DNA from: Psococerastis gibbosa
Taxonomy: Eukaryota; Arthropoda; Insecta; Psocodea; Psocidae
DNA length: 64,000 nt
Assembly (NCBI GenBank): GCA_963971405.1
Contig: OZ020488.1
Span: 5,022,001 to 5,086,000 of the forward strand
Direction: 5' to 3'
Position numbers and translations under genes: made by a program. Below are positions 21,930 through 34,262 of the stretch, in pieces; the first letter of the stretch is position 1; each line of letters opens with the position of its first letter. A model generated the notes under the pieces. That model worked only from the letters and a program-made list of their open reading frames with translations. It was not told the DNA's origin and did not search any database.

Positions 21930-23400
21930 CATAGTGGTCATCAGGGGGTCCTTAACCAAACATGACATGACTATAATTGCTTAGTTTAACCTACGAGATG
22001 AGATTGGGTTTATTCAAGAATGATACAAATTAAACTAAAAACACCATTTCCCAACACATAACTTAGCAAAGATCTGCTTATAATTATTATTATGAGCAGA
22101 AAATAAAATAATTGGCAAAAAATCCGCCATTTCCAACTCGGGGCTTAAGGTTAAGACGGGTTCAGCGGAGTTAGAAAAAAGCCTTGGAAAAATGTTAGTA
22201 CAATTTTTTTTCTTTGAAAACGTGGCCTAGATTACATCTAGTGCAGCTAGTGTGATGCGAGATGGCTCCATAGTGGACAACTTTAGTATAGAATAAAGCT
22301 TACTCCCAACCAATCACAGCTAGGCCCACCATTTTGGATTTTTCTAGGAAAGTAAGTTGTCCAGATAGAGATGTGGCAATAGAAATGTTGGTTCTATTTC
22401 GGTCCCACTGGGACCCCTTGTAAAACATACATTAACTTAGTTCCTAACGGCACCCTCTCTCATCTAAGAAGTTAACCGAGCATAATTATTACAGCAATAA
22501 CACATTATATTCTCCAAACATTTACGTTGGGAAGCGGAAGAAGACTTTGATTACAAGTAAATATGTAGTTTGGTATTTTTCATTTACCATTCGATAAAAA
22601 TACACATTTTCTTACAATTCAATAATAATTTTTTTTAAAGGATTATGCCCTAAAATTTAAATAACATTTTTGGGCGTTACAAATTAAAAAATGACCCCTT
22701 TAAAAATTTCAGTAATAATATTAATTCGCAAGATTAACAAATAGACAGCTTGATTGTTGTTTACAACACAGATATGAGATAGGTAGTTCTTACTAAGCAG
22801 GGCATGGCATTCGTTAGGTACCATGCATTATGTTGACATGATTCACCCAGACTGAAATGTGTAAGTAACTAATTTGCTGCAAGGCAAGGGCCGCATTTGC
22901 ACATAAAGGTTATCTTCGGAAAAACTAAAATAGCTTACGTTTTGGCTGTTTATAAATGCGAATTAAATAGTGTTTCTCTAGAAAATCTTATAAACTGTCA
23001 GGCCAGAAAGGTATAAAATTAATTTGGTTAAAATTGAGTTTATTTACCCTGCCGGAATCAGAAAAGGAAGCTCTATCGCTTGGTGCGCTATTTATGGTAA
23101 ATTCATCCTAGAAGCAATATTAGCATTATTAAATCAGCTATCTTAACAATTTTGCACCAACCAATAACAACCCAAGATTTGTAGGCCATATTTCACCAAC
23201 AGCGACACGTATTGAATTCAGCATACTGTATTTATTAAAAGGTAGGACGCTAGATATATACGGGCATTGCCGAGACGCCAATTTCGAGACAAACGTGTCG
23301 TTTATCATTTAAAAAAGAAATGGCGGCTTGGCAATACTACTGTATACCTAGAAAAAAAATGACCTAACTCAAGCTTCATCTGCACTCTGCAGCCGTCACA
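21930..23400. other. No feature recognised
   Basis: About 1.5 kb of AT-rich sequence without long frames or repeat partners seen. Confidence 0.4.
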
Positions 23401-23409
23401 TGAATACCA

Positions 23410-23930
23410 AGTTAATCTATTGCCGTCGTTAACTAAGTAAACAAAAAACCGAAGTATTTTTAGAATGCAAACTACTATTCTAAAATGTTTGCAAAGTTAA
23501 GCCTGAGTGATCAAAATGTTTTGTAAACAAGAAATTATCGTAATTTTTTGACGAAATTAATTAATTGCTCGCTCCACAGCAACAAAGATATAAAAGGGAA
23601 CAGATGAAAAAATCTTAAAAAATAAGAGCTTTCTGTGAAAGCTGTCTATTCCCCCTACAGATTTACAACTGTGCTACAAAATGGGTTTAAGGCTCTTTAT
23701 ACCATTTTTCTAAGGTAATAATATTTCAGTTCAGAAAATATAAACTTCTTCCAATAACTTGTATTTTTTATGAGTTTTTATGTGTTCACTTTGTCATCTT
23801 CGTATCTATGGAACGAGCAATAAATTAGTTTCGTCAAAAAATCAGCAAAATTTCTTGTTTACAAAACATTTTGAAAACTCAGGCTTAACTTATTGCCGGT
23901 TCTAAAAAAAGTAAACAAAAAACCATTTAC
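23410..23930. repeat. Long imperfect inverted repeat
   Basis: The arm at 23490-23580 (AGTTAAGCCTGAGTGATCAA, AATGTTTTGTAAACAAGAAA, TTTTTTGACGAAATTAATTA) is the complement of 23807-23895. GTAAACAAAAAACC occurs in the same sense outside both arms. Probable hairpin MITE without clear ends. Confidence 0.65.
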
Positions 23931-24030
23931 AATGCTAATGTTCAACACTTAAATTACTTTGTTTGCATTTTTAACCCCGGTACCTCGTGTTACGGCTGCT
24001 AAAGATGTTTGTTGATGGTGATGATTGTTA

Positions 24031-24168
24031 GGCGCTGATTCCACCAACGTCAATAGTGATATTAAATGTTTTTGACGTGGTAGCAGACATTTTTAGACAG
24101 TCTAAAAATGTCTGCTACCACGTCAAAAAACATTTAATATCACTATTGACGTTAGTGGAATCAGCGCC
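24031..24168. mobile_element. PIF/Harbinger-like MITE, 138-bp near-perfect hairpin
   Basis: TTA duplications at 24028-24030 and 24169-24171; the ends are GGCGCTGATTCCACC and its complement. The arms meet at a short TTTTTAGACAGTCTAAAAA centre. It includes the family motif GACGTGGTAGCAGACAT. Confidence 0.93.
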
Positions 24169-24295
24169 TTATATATTTAGTCTACAGCGTCCCCTTAAAT
24201 AATGCGAACGGTGAATACAGCCAACATTCAATAAAACTATTACAATATGTAAAAAAAATCCAATTCATTGCAATGTTTTTTTTAAAAATATACTA

Positions 24296-24494
24296 AAGGG
24301 CGGCCCACCACGCTTAGAAATGTTTCCGTGAGGAATACAGGACGGCACGGCCATATTCCAAAGCACGGCCGTGCCGTCTAGAATTCTTTAGCGTTCTCGA
24401 TAAATAATACTGGACGGCATCACAATGCATTTGTGTATGGAGGTCTTGTTTTCCCTACGGAATCTTTCCGGGACCGGGCCTAATTAATTCAGTC
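24296..24494. repeat. GC-rich segment with short inverted parts
   Basis: GGACGGCACGGCCATATTCC and GCACGGCCGTGCCGTC form a local inverted repeat. A diverged relative (AGAACGGCATCGCCATC, TTATTGTGCAG) may lie near 55585-55625. Possibly a worn MITE. Confidence 0.35.
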
Positions 24495-24554
24495 ATGGCG
24501 ATTCATCATGAGACAAGAGCTTTAAGACCAATATTATTACAAAGACTTTCACGG

Positions 24555-25125
24555 CCGGAGTTTCATGATGAAGCAGTAAAATCCGGGATGGGCCTTGGTC
24601 AATATGAAAGCGCACTTCCAAACGTTTCGGCATCATCAATGGGACTGCGTCAGGGCTGCCACATTCCGTGGGAAATAATTCTATTTCGAGAAATTTCCGG
24701 GATCAACAATTTTTTAGGTTTTTCTGTGGATTTTGGGGAAATATTTGTGTACTCATTTATTTGTATGCCAATTTAAGGAATCATGCAAATTTCTGATGGT
24801 TGAAGCCAAAGCTGATGGGTATTTTTTATCGGCTGTAATTTAAAGTTACAATTAAAATAATCAGATAAGGTTAGAAACCAGGGCCATGAACATAGTGTTT
24901 AAAAAAAGCATAATATAAAAGGGACCAACATTTTAAAAATTCCGGGGAATTCCGAGGAATACAGCTGAAGTCGTTTGGCAGCCCTGCCGACTGCGTAGAC
25001 TTCTAAGATTGTATCCCGGAGGCTCCGCAGCAACTGCCGAAGATGTCGAAATGTTCGGAAGTACGCTTTCAGATCGACCACGGCCTATCATCCCGGATTC
25101 TACTGTATCATCAAACTTTAAGACT
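24555..25125. repeat. Palindromic element with a hAT inserted in its loop
   Basis: The left arm 24555-24634 (GATGAAGCAGTAAAATCCGG, GAAAGCGCACTTCCAAACG) is the complement of the right arm about 25030-25110 (CGTTCGG..CGCTTTC, CCGGATTCTACTGTATCATC). Between them sits 24651-24986. Without that insert the two arms would be about 60 bp apart. Confidence 0.75.
24651..24986. mobile_element. hAT-type MITE (CAGGGCTGCC ends)
   Basis: The ends CAGGGCTGCCA and TGGCAGCCCTG; the 8-mer GACTGCGT stands directly at the left (24643-24650) and two bases beyond the right end (24989-24996). It is non-coding. Confidence 0.82.
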
Positions 25126-25134
25126 CATTTATAA

Positions 25135-25755
25135 ACAACCAAAAAGAAATCAGTCATTAAAGCAAACTCATCAAGCAAGGCAAGTAAACAACACCAGCAG
25201 CTGAGCTACCGAAAAAAAAACTTACATTTTAGGCTGTTCATAAACACGTACGTTTTATTAAAAAACAAATTCTTCACTGGGACTAACAACGTCAACGTAT
25301 TACCTTCAAGAAAGTAATCAATACACATCAATTAAAAGTGATTCAATTAATTAATTGATGCGGGTCCATATGCAACATAAAACCCACTATGCGCGATACT
25401 GATTTAAGGCTTTTCTATAAGTACACTAATATGTTAAATTACCTATTGTATTATTAATCAAACGAGGGTAGCTTACATTCCTGGGTTCGAGGGTGGGATA
25501 CAATTTGCAGGATCCAGGATATGCAACCTAAAAAGTTAGGTATTTAGTTAGCTTGAGGTACCTACGTACCGTACCGTATGTACATAAGAGCCCATATTTT
25601 ATGCACAGCTGTTTTTTCTGCGACGACAAAACCATTATAATTAAAATTAAACCGAACTGCCAGCTAGAGGCTTTCCGATATCATCGATACTCAAACCTCA
25701 AGGTCAAACCCAATACGTTTTGTCTTCTTTTTCTTCTATAGAAGAAACCAATGCC
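25135..25755. other. No feature recognised
   Basis: AT-rich with a short 62-codon frame (25553-25741) lacking motifs. Confidence 0.4.
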
Positions 25756-25759
25756 GTAG

Positions 25760-25950
25760 GTTTTTTCAACCTGAATGTTCTTCTGTCCTAAGTCCTTCCA
25801 TCTTCCCATGGATTATAACAATCAGAATTCCTCATCACATAACCAAAGTATGTTAGTTTCCGTGTCTTAACCATCGGCAGCAACTCGGCTTCTGTATTCA
25901 TTCAACTCAGGACCTCAGCATTAGAGGCACTGTTTATCATCCGAACTGAT
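25760..25950 (-). pseudogene. Second RTE-like LINE C-terminal relic
   Basis: The minus strand here aligns base for base over long stretches with 3628-3750 (AATGCTGAGGTCCTGAG, GTTAAGACACGGAAACTA, TACTTTGGTTATGTGATGA). Several stops and gaps are present. The same RTE-like element family left it. Confidence 0.65.
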
Positions 25951-27248
25951 TTTGCCATGGTGGTAGTTGGGCACTCCTGTTCAGCAGCGGCTGGTAAGTA
26001 GAGCGTAAAGTTAGGGTGGTTATCCCTCAGTGCTAGAGAGCTTGGTGTCTTTGTTACCAGAGGAAATAGTGAATTAATGCATTAAAAAAGTCAAAGCCAA
26101 TAGGGGTGAACCCGTGAATTTCCTTAATTCGAGAAGCCCCATGAGCACTTATCAATTTTGCCTCCAGACAGAAGGCTTTGCTAGTGTACGGCGAAGTGAC
26201 TCAAAATCTCAATTATTTGAATATACCGAAGCCTCACATTACCCGAACAGTTTACAAACCCTCAACTTAACCACCCAATAAAAAAAAAACCCTCCCTTAA
26301 CTCTTTAACAAAAATCATTTTTAGAGCCCTTATATTTTTTAAGCCAACACGTACAGAATTCAAACAATTGTATCCGACCCTCAAGCGCAAGGAGCCCACA
26401 AATTAAAAAAAAAATCAGTCATACTCAACAAAACACAGTACCCGAACCCTAGCTATTTACAACAATTTTTTTTTCATAATATGTTTATGAATATACATCT
26501 AATACATCACAAACCCTTCATTAAACTGAGCCTCTCCTCTTAAAATAAGGGGTCAAGACAACTACAACAAAATAACTATGTGTCTCGTATTATTGGTTGG
26601 TGCCAGAAGAAAAAAAAGAGACATCTGGTGTAAAAATATGGCAAGTACAATATGTAAACAAACCTATACAGGTTTACCGCTGATTCAGCACAAAAATTAT
26701 CAAGTATCCGATCTTTTTTACAAGCATTACATAAGGTGACCATAAACCATACTACACGGTTGTCCATTAAAAAAAAAAAAAACACGCTCAGTTTAGGTCT
26801 GAAGACCTTTTTCTAGACTACTGTTCTATTTGACATGTTAGGGTCAGCAACATAATGTCAGGGTTTTTTTCCTGGCAATGTAGGGTCAAAAAAAAATTTT
26901 CCTTTTAATGGTGGCCTCGAACCGAGTTCCAGTCCTCTATTGCTATTCCAACATTCCGAAATTATGGGGAGTCTATGATCCTAATTATTCAATCTGGTTT
27001 TTAACCATGACTGGTTAGTTTGCCAGACCTGTTGGAAGGTTTATAGACAGACACCCTTAGGAAAAATCATAACATAGTAGTGGTAAGGACTGTGTCACTT
27101 ACCCGAAAAGTATTTGGAACGAATACCACACTTTCCACCCAGACTTTCGAAAATATATGTATATGCAAAATCCCCTGTATTAAATTGTTTTAGAACATAC
27201 ATCATCATTGACTTACGGTGATTCCCACTAAGTAGTTATTCCTGTGGG
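25951..27248. other. No gene recognised
   Basis: AT-rich, with A/T homopolymers near 26280, 26410 and 26770. Short frames only. Confidence 0.4.
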
Positions 27249-27251
27249 TAA

Positions 27252-27519
27252 GGCGGCAATTCCACCAGCGATTTTACTTCATTTGTGGTTTGAGATTTTT
27301 TGTTTGTTTTGTTTTAAGGAGCCTATTATGTAGATACTTAACTTAACTGTTATAAATTAAGTTATAATATGGTAGAGACTTATTAATGATGTCTGCTACC
27401 ATATTATAACTTAATTAATAATAGATAAGTTAAGTATCTACATAACAGTCTCCTTAAAACAAAACAAACAAAAAATCTCAAATCACAAATGAAGTAAATT
27501 CGCCGGTGGAATTGCCTTC
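27252..27519. mobile_element. PIF/Harbinger-like hairpin MITE (AATTCCACC type)
   Basis: TAA duplications at 27249-27251 and 27520-27522. The ends are GGCGGCAATTCC and GGAATTGCCTTC. The arms and core match 6269-6552. Confidence 0.9.
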
Positions 27520-27522
27520 TAA

Positions 27523-28980
27523 GCTTGGGTCCAATCGACAGTCAGTTACGTTCACAGTCGGTGACGGCTGCATATATTTTTATTTTGAATGGAAAACTAT
27601 GTTGCAAAATGCCCTCCCTACTCTGATTAGGTTGTCATGTCTCAAATATAGCGCCTACCATTAACTTATAGAGAGAAGCAAATCGTATAACCTTTTTTTT
27701 AAATTTCATTCTTTTTACGAAGAAATAGCAGTTGGCTTTGCTGATCATTGGAAATACAATAGAGATAAAAATTAAGAGATATTATTGGACTTTTAGCCCA
27801 TCGAGTGTAGATTATCAACTAAAGTTGCTGTAAATTCAAAAATTGTTTATAGCTGGAAGGAGTGTTCAATCCAAACCAACCAATCAACAATCAGAGAGAA
27901 GATTCTCCATAATCATTCTAGGAATTGACAAGCCAATCCAGCAGGTAATTCCATAGGAAAGTTGTTCATTCATTGTGTAATTTAAAACGTTAAAAGTAAA
28001 TTAAAGATTAGTTTGGTTTTAATACAGAATGTTAGGTGAATGCAAGAACCTATCCAGATTAGCTCATCTGTTTACATAGGCAAAGCTGAAAGTCATAGAC
28101 TATTGGCAAACTGTCGGTTGGACCGAAGGTTACCATTTACCTCAAGGAATATTTACTCCTATTTGGTGGAACCACCCTGAACACTGAACACGACTATAGT
28201 ATCGTTATTACCGAATTTACAATAACACATTTTGAGCACTTCTGTTAAATTACATCGGAATAATATGATTAAAATTAGACCGGAAATAATATATAGAAAA
28301 AAACACTAGTAGACAGTATATTTACTGTCTTAAACAAACACAAAATGTACAAGACAATTTATATACAATTTCACTAACAAGGACAAGCTTTTATAAATTA
28401 AATTTAAAAAAATCATTTACGAAACCACTCGCTTTAGATTTAGATCTTGCGATTATTGGTTGCCAATTAAATAATTGCCCTAATTTTTCACCAGATGTCC
28501 CATTTTTTATTCAGGCACAAATTTTCTCACTCCTTTAATCGCAACCAAAAATTTTCAATACTATTCTAGAAGTAAATCCGAAACAGAAATTACTTTTTTA
28601 ACTCATCTGCTATGAAATCACGACAAGAATTCATTTAGACTTGCTTGCCTACGTGATAGAACATTTTCACTAGATTTGCTAGAAGTCTAGCTAAAACAAC
28701 TGTTATGTGCCGGACTTACATCTAGAAAATAAATCGATTTGGTTGCTTGACGCTTATAAACACACTTAAATTAAGCTCTCATGTAATCAATTTTAAGTGT
28801 GAGAAATTGCACAGAAAGGCCAAGTCAGCTGCAGTAGATGTACGGTAATCAGCTTTTAAGGGGCAATCTTCCAAGAAGTGCAGGCAGCCGCCCTGCGAAA
28901 AATTTCACAAATTATCAAAGGAAATATGCCAAATTTTAGTTTAGAATCATAATTTCTAGTGTTTTTTAATAAAGGATTCA
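27523..28980. other. No feature recognised
   Basis: About 1.45 kb of AT-rich DNA without long frames or visible repeats. Confidence 0.4.
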
Positions 28981-29118
28981 TTACATACAAGCAAATGAAT
29001 GTACCCGAATAACCTCTTCATGTAATACCTGTGTTGAGTTACGACAGGTCTCCAATCGCATGGCATGTTGACACTCGCACCAGTACGAACAAGCTACCGG
29101 CTATACCAACAAAGGCCA
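28981..29118 (-). repeat. SINE-like repeat C, worn copy
   Basis: GAATGTACCCGAATAACCTC through GACAGGTCTCCAATCGCATG matches repeat C, with a short deletion after CTCTTCA. Confidence 0.55.
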
Positions 29119-29395
29119 TGTACATTTCCGTACAATTCCTAAATAAATACCACAAGAGCCATTAAATTAAGTAAGCTTACAAACTATATACCTTTAACAG
29201 TTAAAAATGTTGACTATTAAGAATTTTTTTGTATTTTATATAAAATACCCACAGATGAAAGCCTAACAGTATTATCTTATTAAAAGACATCAAGGAAAAG
29301 CGACTTCCAACGGATATTATACATTATATGGTGTTATTAACCAATATACAGTATAAATATTAGGCTCATACAAGTAGTAGCCATATATCTCATGA

Positions 29396-30387
29396 TTAGT
29401 TCAAACTCATAAACTTCAAATAGTTCATTGTGGATGAAACTCCACTATCTACTATTTCCAGAATATTAATAGAACCCAGTCGATATGGAGCGGAGTTGGT
29501 GGACGTTTGAAACGATCGTAATCCATAAGTCATTGCACAAGTCTCCGAGCTTTCGACGAAATCACAGACACAGCTAACAGATAACAGATATGCAACACCC
29601 AATGTTGGTCCGAGCCAAAGCAGAAGACATTTACATTGACGGCATGTATATCATCCCAGTTTGATTTTTGTGCGAAACAACTCATTTACATTGAGGTTTG
29701 GATGCACTGAGCTTGAATGCGGGCCAGTAGACTCCTTACTCAAAGAGATACTACAGAGTTCTACACAGAAAAGAAACAAAACAATGTCCGTCAATATATT
29801 GAATGTGACAGGAGCCAAAAAATCAATATTTCCACCAATGTGCACACGGACAAGGTTGCTAGCTTTAGCAGAAGCGAATGTCCCATCTCTTCCATATATA
29901 GAACTCCAGTCCATCCAGAACACACAAATTCCAATTTCTAAAATGACTCTTAAAATTCAAACTAAACATCAGATACATGACAACAATACAGTTCACCACT
30001 GAAATGTCAACTAATCACAATTTTTCGGGGGGGAGGGGAATTCCATCTCTAGTACTGTCGCGTCCCTGCTTTTGGGGATCTCCAGACAGTCACAGGCAAT
30101 CGTACCAACTTGACAAAACTAGTCAGTTTCGTTTCCGATCCTTCCACAGCCATTTCCGCATTCCTCAGATATTCCATTCTAACTAAAATGCATTTGATTC
30201 TGCGAGGAGAGGAAAGTGGGAATCAAACGAAGATGGTGAAAAAAGACAGTTGTACTGCAGCAGTATTGTGCCCACGAGCGTTGCAACTCCATCACCTTTG
30301 AAATAATAGACGGCTGTGCCGCTGCAGCTGGCGTGTCTGAGAAAACAAAAGCACCAGCAATAGCTCAGCAGTGGAAAATATGCTTAA
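29396..30387. other. Unrecognised moderate-GC region with overlapping frames
   Basis: Antisense frames (29651-29923, 90 codons; 29396-29602, 68 codons) and sense frames (29661-30002, 113 codons) overlap. None has recognisable domain motifs. Conceivably a decayed exon or retrotransposon piece. I do not call a gene. Confidence 0.25.
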
Positions 30388-30646
30388 GGCGGCAATTCCA
30401 ACGGCGAATTTACTTCATTTGTGATTTGAGATTTTTTGTTAAATAAGGAGACTTATGTAGATACCTAACTTATCTATTATTAATTAAGTTATAATATGGT
30501 AGAGACTTATTAATGATGTCTGCTACCATATCATAACTTAATTTATAATAGATAAGTTAAGTATCTACATAATAGTCTCCTAAAAACAAAACAAACAAAA
30601 AATCTCGAATCACAAATGAAGTGAATTCGCCGGTGGAATTGCCGCC
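30388..30646. mobile_element. PIF/Harbinger-like hairpin MITE (AATTCCACC type)
   Basis: GGCGGCAATTCC and GGAATTGCCGCC ends, bordered by TTAA on both sides (30384-30387, 30647-30650). Same arms and core as 6269-6552; the left arm has lost the TTTGTTTTGTTTT piece. Confidence 0.9.
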
Positions 30647-30956
30647 TTAAGCTCAGTGGTTTTGCAGCAGTACTGTGGCAGTATATCTGTCTTTGAACAC
30701 CGGGCCTTAAAAATAAACTAAATTGCATGCGCGGCAGTGATGGGATAGTACAATGAACGTGGCTGGCATTCGTACTCAGTGTTTGGTCTATTGTGACATT
30801 TTGGTACAATATGGCCGGAGGCTTTCGCTAATTATTATTATTATTTTTTAGTGATACAGTACATGCTCGTTAATTTCGAGACCCTCTGAATATGCCTCAT
30901 TTATGGAGAACTTAACGGAACGTACAGAAAACCTAGATATAATGTTGCTCACTGAA

Positions 30957-31039
30957 CTTGGTGGGATTCGAACCCACGATCTACGCCCAACCGGGGCGTC
31001 GTCTTTACCGCTGGACCACAAAGCCAAGTTAATTTAATG
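30957..31039 (-). repeat. tRNA-derived retroposon with 10-bp duplication
   Basis: Minus strand: TTGTGGTCCAGCGGTAAAGA (A box), CGTGGGTTCGAATCCCACC (B box), end at CCAAG. GCTCACTGAA flanks it on both sides (30947-30956, 31040-31049), which supports retroposition rather than a resident tRNA gene. Confidence 0.78.
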
Positions 31040-31049
31040 GCTCACTGAA

Positions 31050-32622
31050 ATTGATACAAACCGAGATTCTTCAATCAAATCCACCTGAAAGAGTACTGTG
31101 CTCTAAAAAAAGTTCTTCTCGTCACCTAAAGGCTTCTGTTCATTAATTTCCTCCTGTCTAACTTTGCCGTACGCCATGTTAAGTCCTTTATAAGTGAGCC
31201 ATAACCCATCGCCACACTAAATCTCATTTTTATGTATTTTATTTTATTTATTTTTTAGTAGGCCCCTCGGCAGTAGTGCGTATACAGGCAAGCAACATCT
31301 ATATCATATACATTTTGACCCCGATTATATTTTTTTAAATGATTAAAAACCAGAGGACATTTAACAGTCAACTATTTAATTTACCAAACATGGTCGTAGT
31401 GACCCTAACACGGCCAACTCCTCCACCACATTGGTATCTTGTTTAATAAATTTTGGCTTTTACAAAAGCCCTAAAACAAAATACACATCATCTTGACATT
31501 CAAGATGGCCACACAAGCGTAGGCATCTCTTGAGATACGTAATGACCATAACTGGCTACTAGACAATTTTTGAAGACCTTATTTTAATGCAATAGTAGAA
31601 TTATTTTATATACCATAAAATAATTTTTTCCTGAACAAAAACTTATTTAGTAGAAGTTTTTTGCATGAAAAAAAAGTACTGTATTATTATTGTTACAACT
31701 GTCAAGTAGCCTATTTTACGTGTGAGAATCAACTGTAAATTTAGTAGTTATCACCACTGCACAGCCAACAGCTCCACTTGGCTTGCTTAAAAACATAGTA
31801 ATTATTATTAGCAATTGTATGTACTGCATGTAGGCAACTAACGTGCACGCCAAAAATAAGTAGACTACGTTTATACCTCACAAGACGTCCTTTCCCCTGT
31901 GAGCACTCTTGCATTAATTTGTAAAAATAATAAAATAACAATAACGTAAGAATTGATTGTATTATCAGACCACGAAGACATTTGCCCGTTATTTTATTTT
32001 CTTTACATTTAACCAATGAGAATTAGGAGAGATTTTGGGGGCCACAATGTATAATACATGAGTCTACACGTAATTATCATTCCTCAAACATTATCTTCTA
32101 AAATCTATTTCCCGTAGCATTATTACTAGTTTAGAGGGCGTTTTATTGGACGATTTGAAGTGGCCCACTGAACTTTTCCCTGCATGAACGACCCCATAGA
32201 TTTCATCAATGCCGTGCCCAGGTTTTTGTTTCGGAGGGGTACAAAACTTTTTTTGACGTATTTTATTAATGAAAGTCCATTATATTCAGTGTACAGCCCT
32301 TCTATTTCGGAGGGGGTCCGGACCCCTTGGCCCACCCCCCTGGGCACGACCATAGATTTCATTATTGGTACTGGTTTCGGTCGTTGGCAAACTGGTACGT
32401 CCTCGATGTTAACCCACAGCGGCTACAAAACAGGCCAAGTATGTAAACAAGTTGAGTTGACATTGTTAGATGACCTACACTTCTCCAGGAGTTACTGAAG
32501 CTTCAAATACGTAGGTGAAGCATAGCTGTCATTTTCATTTAGTTTGAATTCCGCTGTTGTTTTTTTATGATAAAAAAAAAAAAAACGAGAAAATTTGAAA
32601 GTTTGCCTAGAGGACACAATGC
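31050..32622. other. No gene recognised
   Basis: AT-rich. A locally inverted pair lies at 32195-32345 (CCCATAGATTTCAT..., GTGCCCAGG / CCTGGGCAC, GACCATAGATTTCAT), probably a small MITE remnant. An A run occurs at about 32572-32585. Confidence 0.4.
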
Positions 32623-32625
32623 TTA

Positions 32626-33052
32626 GGCGGGTATTCCACTGGTCAATTTTACTTCACTTGATTTTGTCAATGACGGAAACTCATCAATGTTGCATTATTT
32701 ATTTTTACACCACTTTCCACTTATTTTCAACAATTCATCATTTTTGTTTTCAATTTCTTCCAAATTTGTTAAGTTTGCCCGCCGTCTTTCTTTTAATTTT
32801 ATAATCTACAAGAAATTTTATAATTTAAACTAAGAAATAATTCATTCGTTCTCAAGAAATTAATTTAAATTATTTATCATCTCTAGACGACGCCACTGTT
32901 TAATTTTAGTTTGTTATTGTTTGCAACGCGTGATTTTACTCTGTGATCATTGATCAAATTTAACATGAGGAAATTAAAAGGGAAAATGTCATAGAGTAAA
33001 ACAAAAATCTCAAATCAAATTTGAAGTAAAATTGACCAGTGGAATACCCACC
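32626..33052. mobile_element. PIF/Harbinger-like MITE (GTATTCCACTGGTCA ends, core 1)
   Basis: TTA duplications at 32623-32625 and 33053-33055. The ends are GGCGGGTATTCCACTGGTCA and TGACCAGTGGAATACCCACC. Core 1 (GACGCCACTGTTTAATTTTA, GATCATTGATCAAATTTAAC) is the one also found with other ends. Confidence 0.9.
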
Positions 33053-33055
33053 TTA

Positions 33056-34065
33056 GGAAATAGATAATAGTTACTGAAACATTTACATATTTGAATAAGT
33101 TGAAAATATTATCCTTACTACTACAAAAATAATATTTGTATGTATTTATTGAACAATCACCAGAAGCGCCATTTCAAAATTTTCTTTCCCAGGTCAACAG
33201 TCGCCGCAAGTTGATTAATGTATTCCCCACTTCTTTGACCCTTTTTTTATAACCAAGATAACGTATGCAGACGTATAAAGCAGAAACCAGCTCCCTTAGA
33301 ATATGTTTTTTCATTTTTTTTTTCAGAAGCTGGAGGGCAACTCCCCACCCTAAGGACCCCAAAGACGCCCCTGAGAATAACTCGTTCAGGCCTAAGTCGA
33401 AAATATAAACTACGCAGTAAACTAATTATTTTTTGCATTAGTCAAACGTCATTGAAACAAGATCAAGTCTATGTGAAAGAAAATGTGAATACTCCAAGGT
33501 AAGTTACTAGAGCCTTTGGACAAAGGCTTAACAATTGAACAGGCTAGTAAAGAGAAGATGTAATAGGAAATTTCAAATAGGAACGAAAAACATGTATAAA
33601 TGTATGAAGATACTGAATGATAATTCAGTTAAGTCAACTTCGCTGTAAATTTCATAAAATATTTTCGATAGGGAATGGTCTTACAAAGTTATAAAAACCA
33701 ATTTTGGTTAGAAGTTATTTCTTTATTATATTATTATTATTTTTAATTATGCGCTTTGCCCTTGTGGGCTTCCACATTTATGTTGTTGCCAACCTAAAAC
33801 TCATCGGAGTTTTCTGCATAGGGGGGTTGACTTTAGGTACACGATGACGAGGGGTATGACCCTTCCGCAATTGCGTGTATTATAAACTTGGTATTCCGCG
33901 TTTACATCTTAAGGACTTCTTTTTAAAAGTCACTTCGCCCTATGTAAATAAACAAACAGCAAGCTCATCTTATGTTTTAGCAGCTCAAGAATAGTCATGT
34001 ATAAATGGGCTCAGTGGGACGCCAATAAATACTGGTTATTTCAATAATATATTACATTTCCATTT

Positions 34066-34068
<3 letters not shown>
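33056..34068. other. No gene recognised
   Basis: Overlapping antisense frames at 33174-33438 have no motifs. TTTATT at 33721 on the plus strand would read AATAAA for a minus-strand transcript, about 2.1 kb beyond the Larp4B stop. It is only one of several such hexamers. Confidence 0.3.
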
Positions 34069-34105
<37 letters not shown>

Positions 34106-34262
34106 AGGTTGCATACAAAGAATTCAATGAATGTACCCGATTGACCTCTTCAGTCGCCTCTGTAAGTTAGTACCCGTGTTGAGTTACGACACGTCTCCGA
34201 TCGCATGGCGTGTAAAGACTCGCACAAGTGCAAGCACGTTAACACCTGGCCATCCAAGTCGA
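34069..34262 (-). repeat. SINE-like repeat C with poly(A) tail
   Basis: Minus strand: ATCGACTTGGATGGCCAGG ... TTTGTATGCAACCTAATCTT, followed by about 31 A (T run at 34069-34099). The tail shows that repeat C spreads by retroposition. Confidence 0.8.

Noticed and set aside
24495-24776. A 93-codon open frame that might be a small gene
   Set aside because: Its second half lies in a hAT MITE and its first half in an inverted repeat. The opposite strand is equally open.
29661-30002. A 113-codon sense frame with overlapping antisense frames
   Set aside because: No domain motif, no convincing splice context and both strands open. Listed only as an unrecognised region.
30957-31028. A possible functional tRNA gene on the minus strand
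   Set aside because: A and B boxes are good, but the acceptor stem does not pair well and a 10-bp direct duplication marks it as a retroposed copy.
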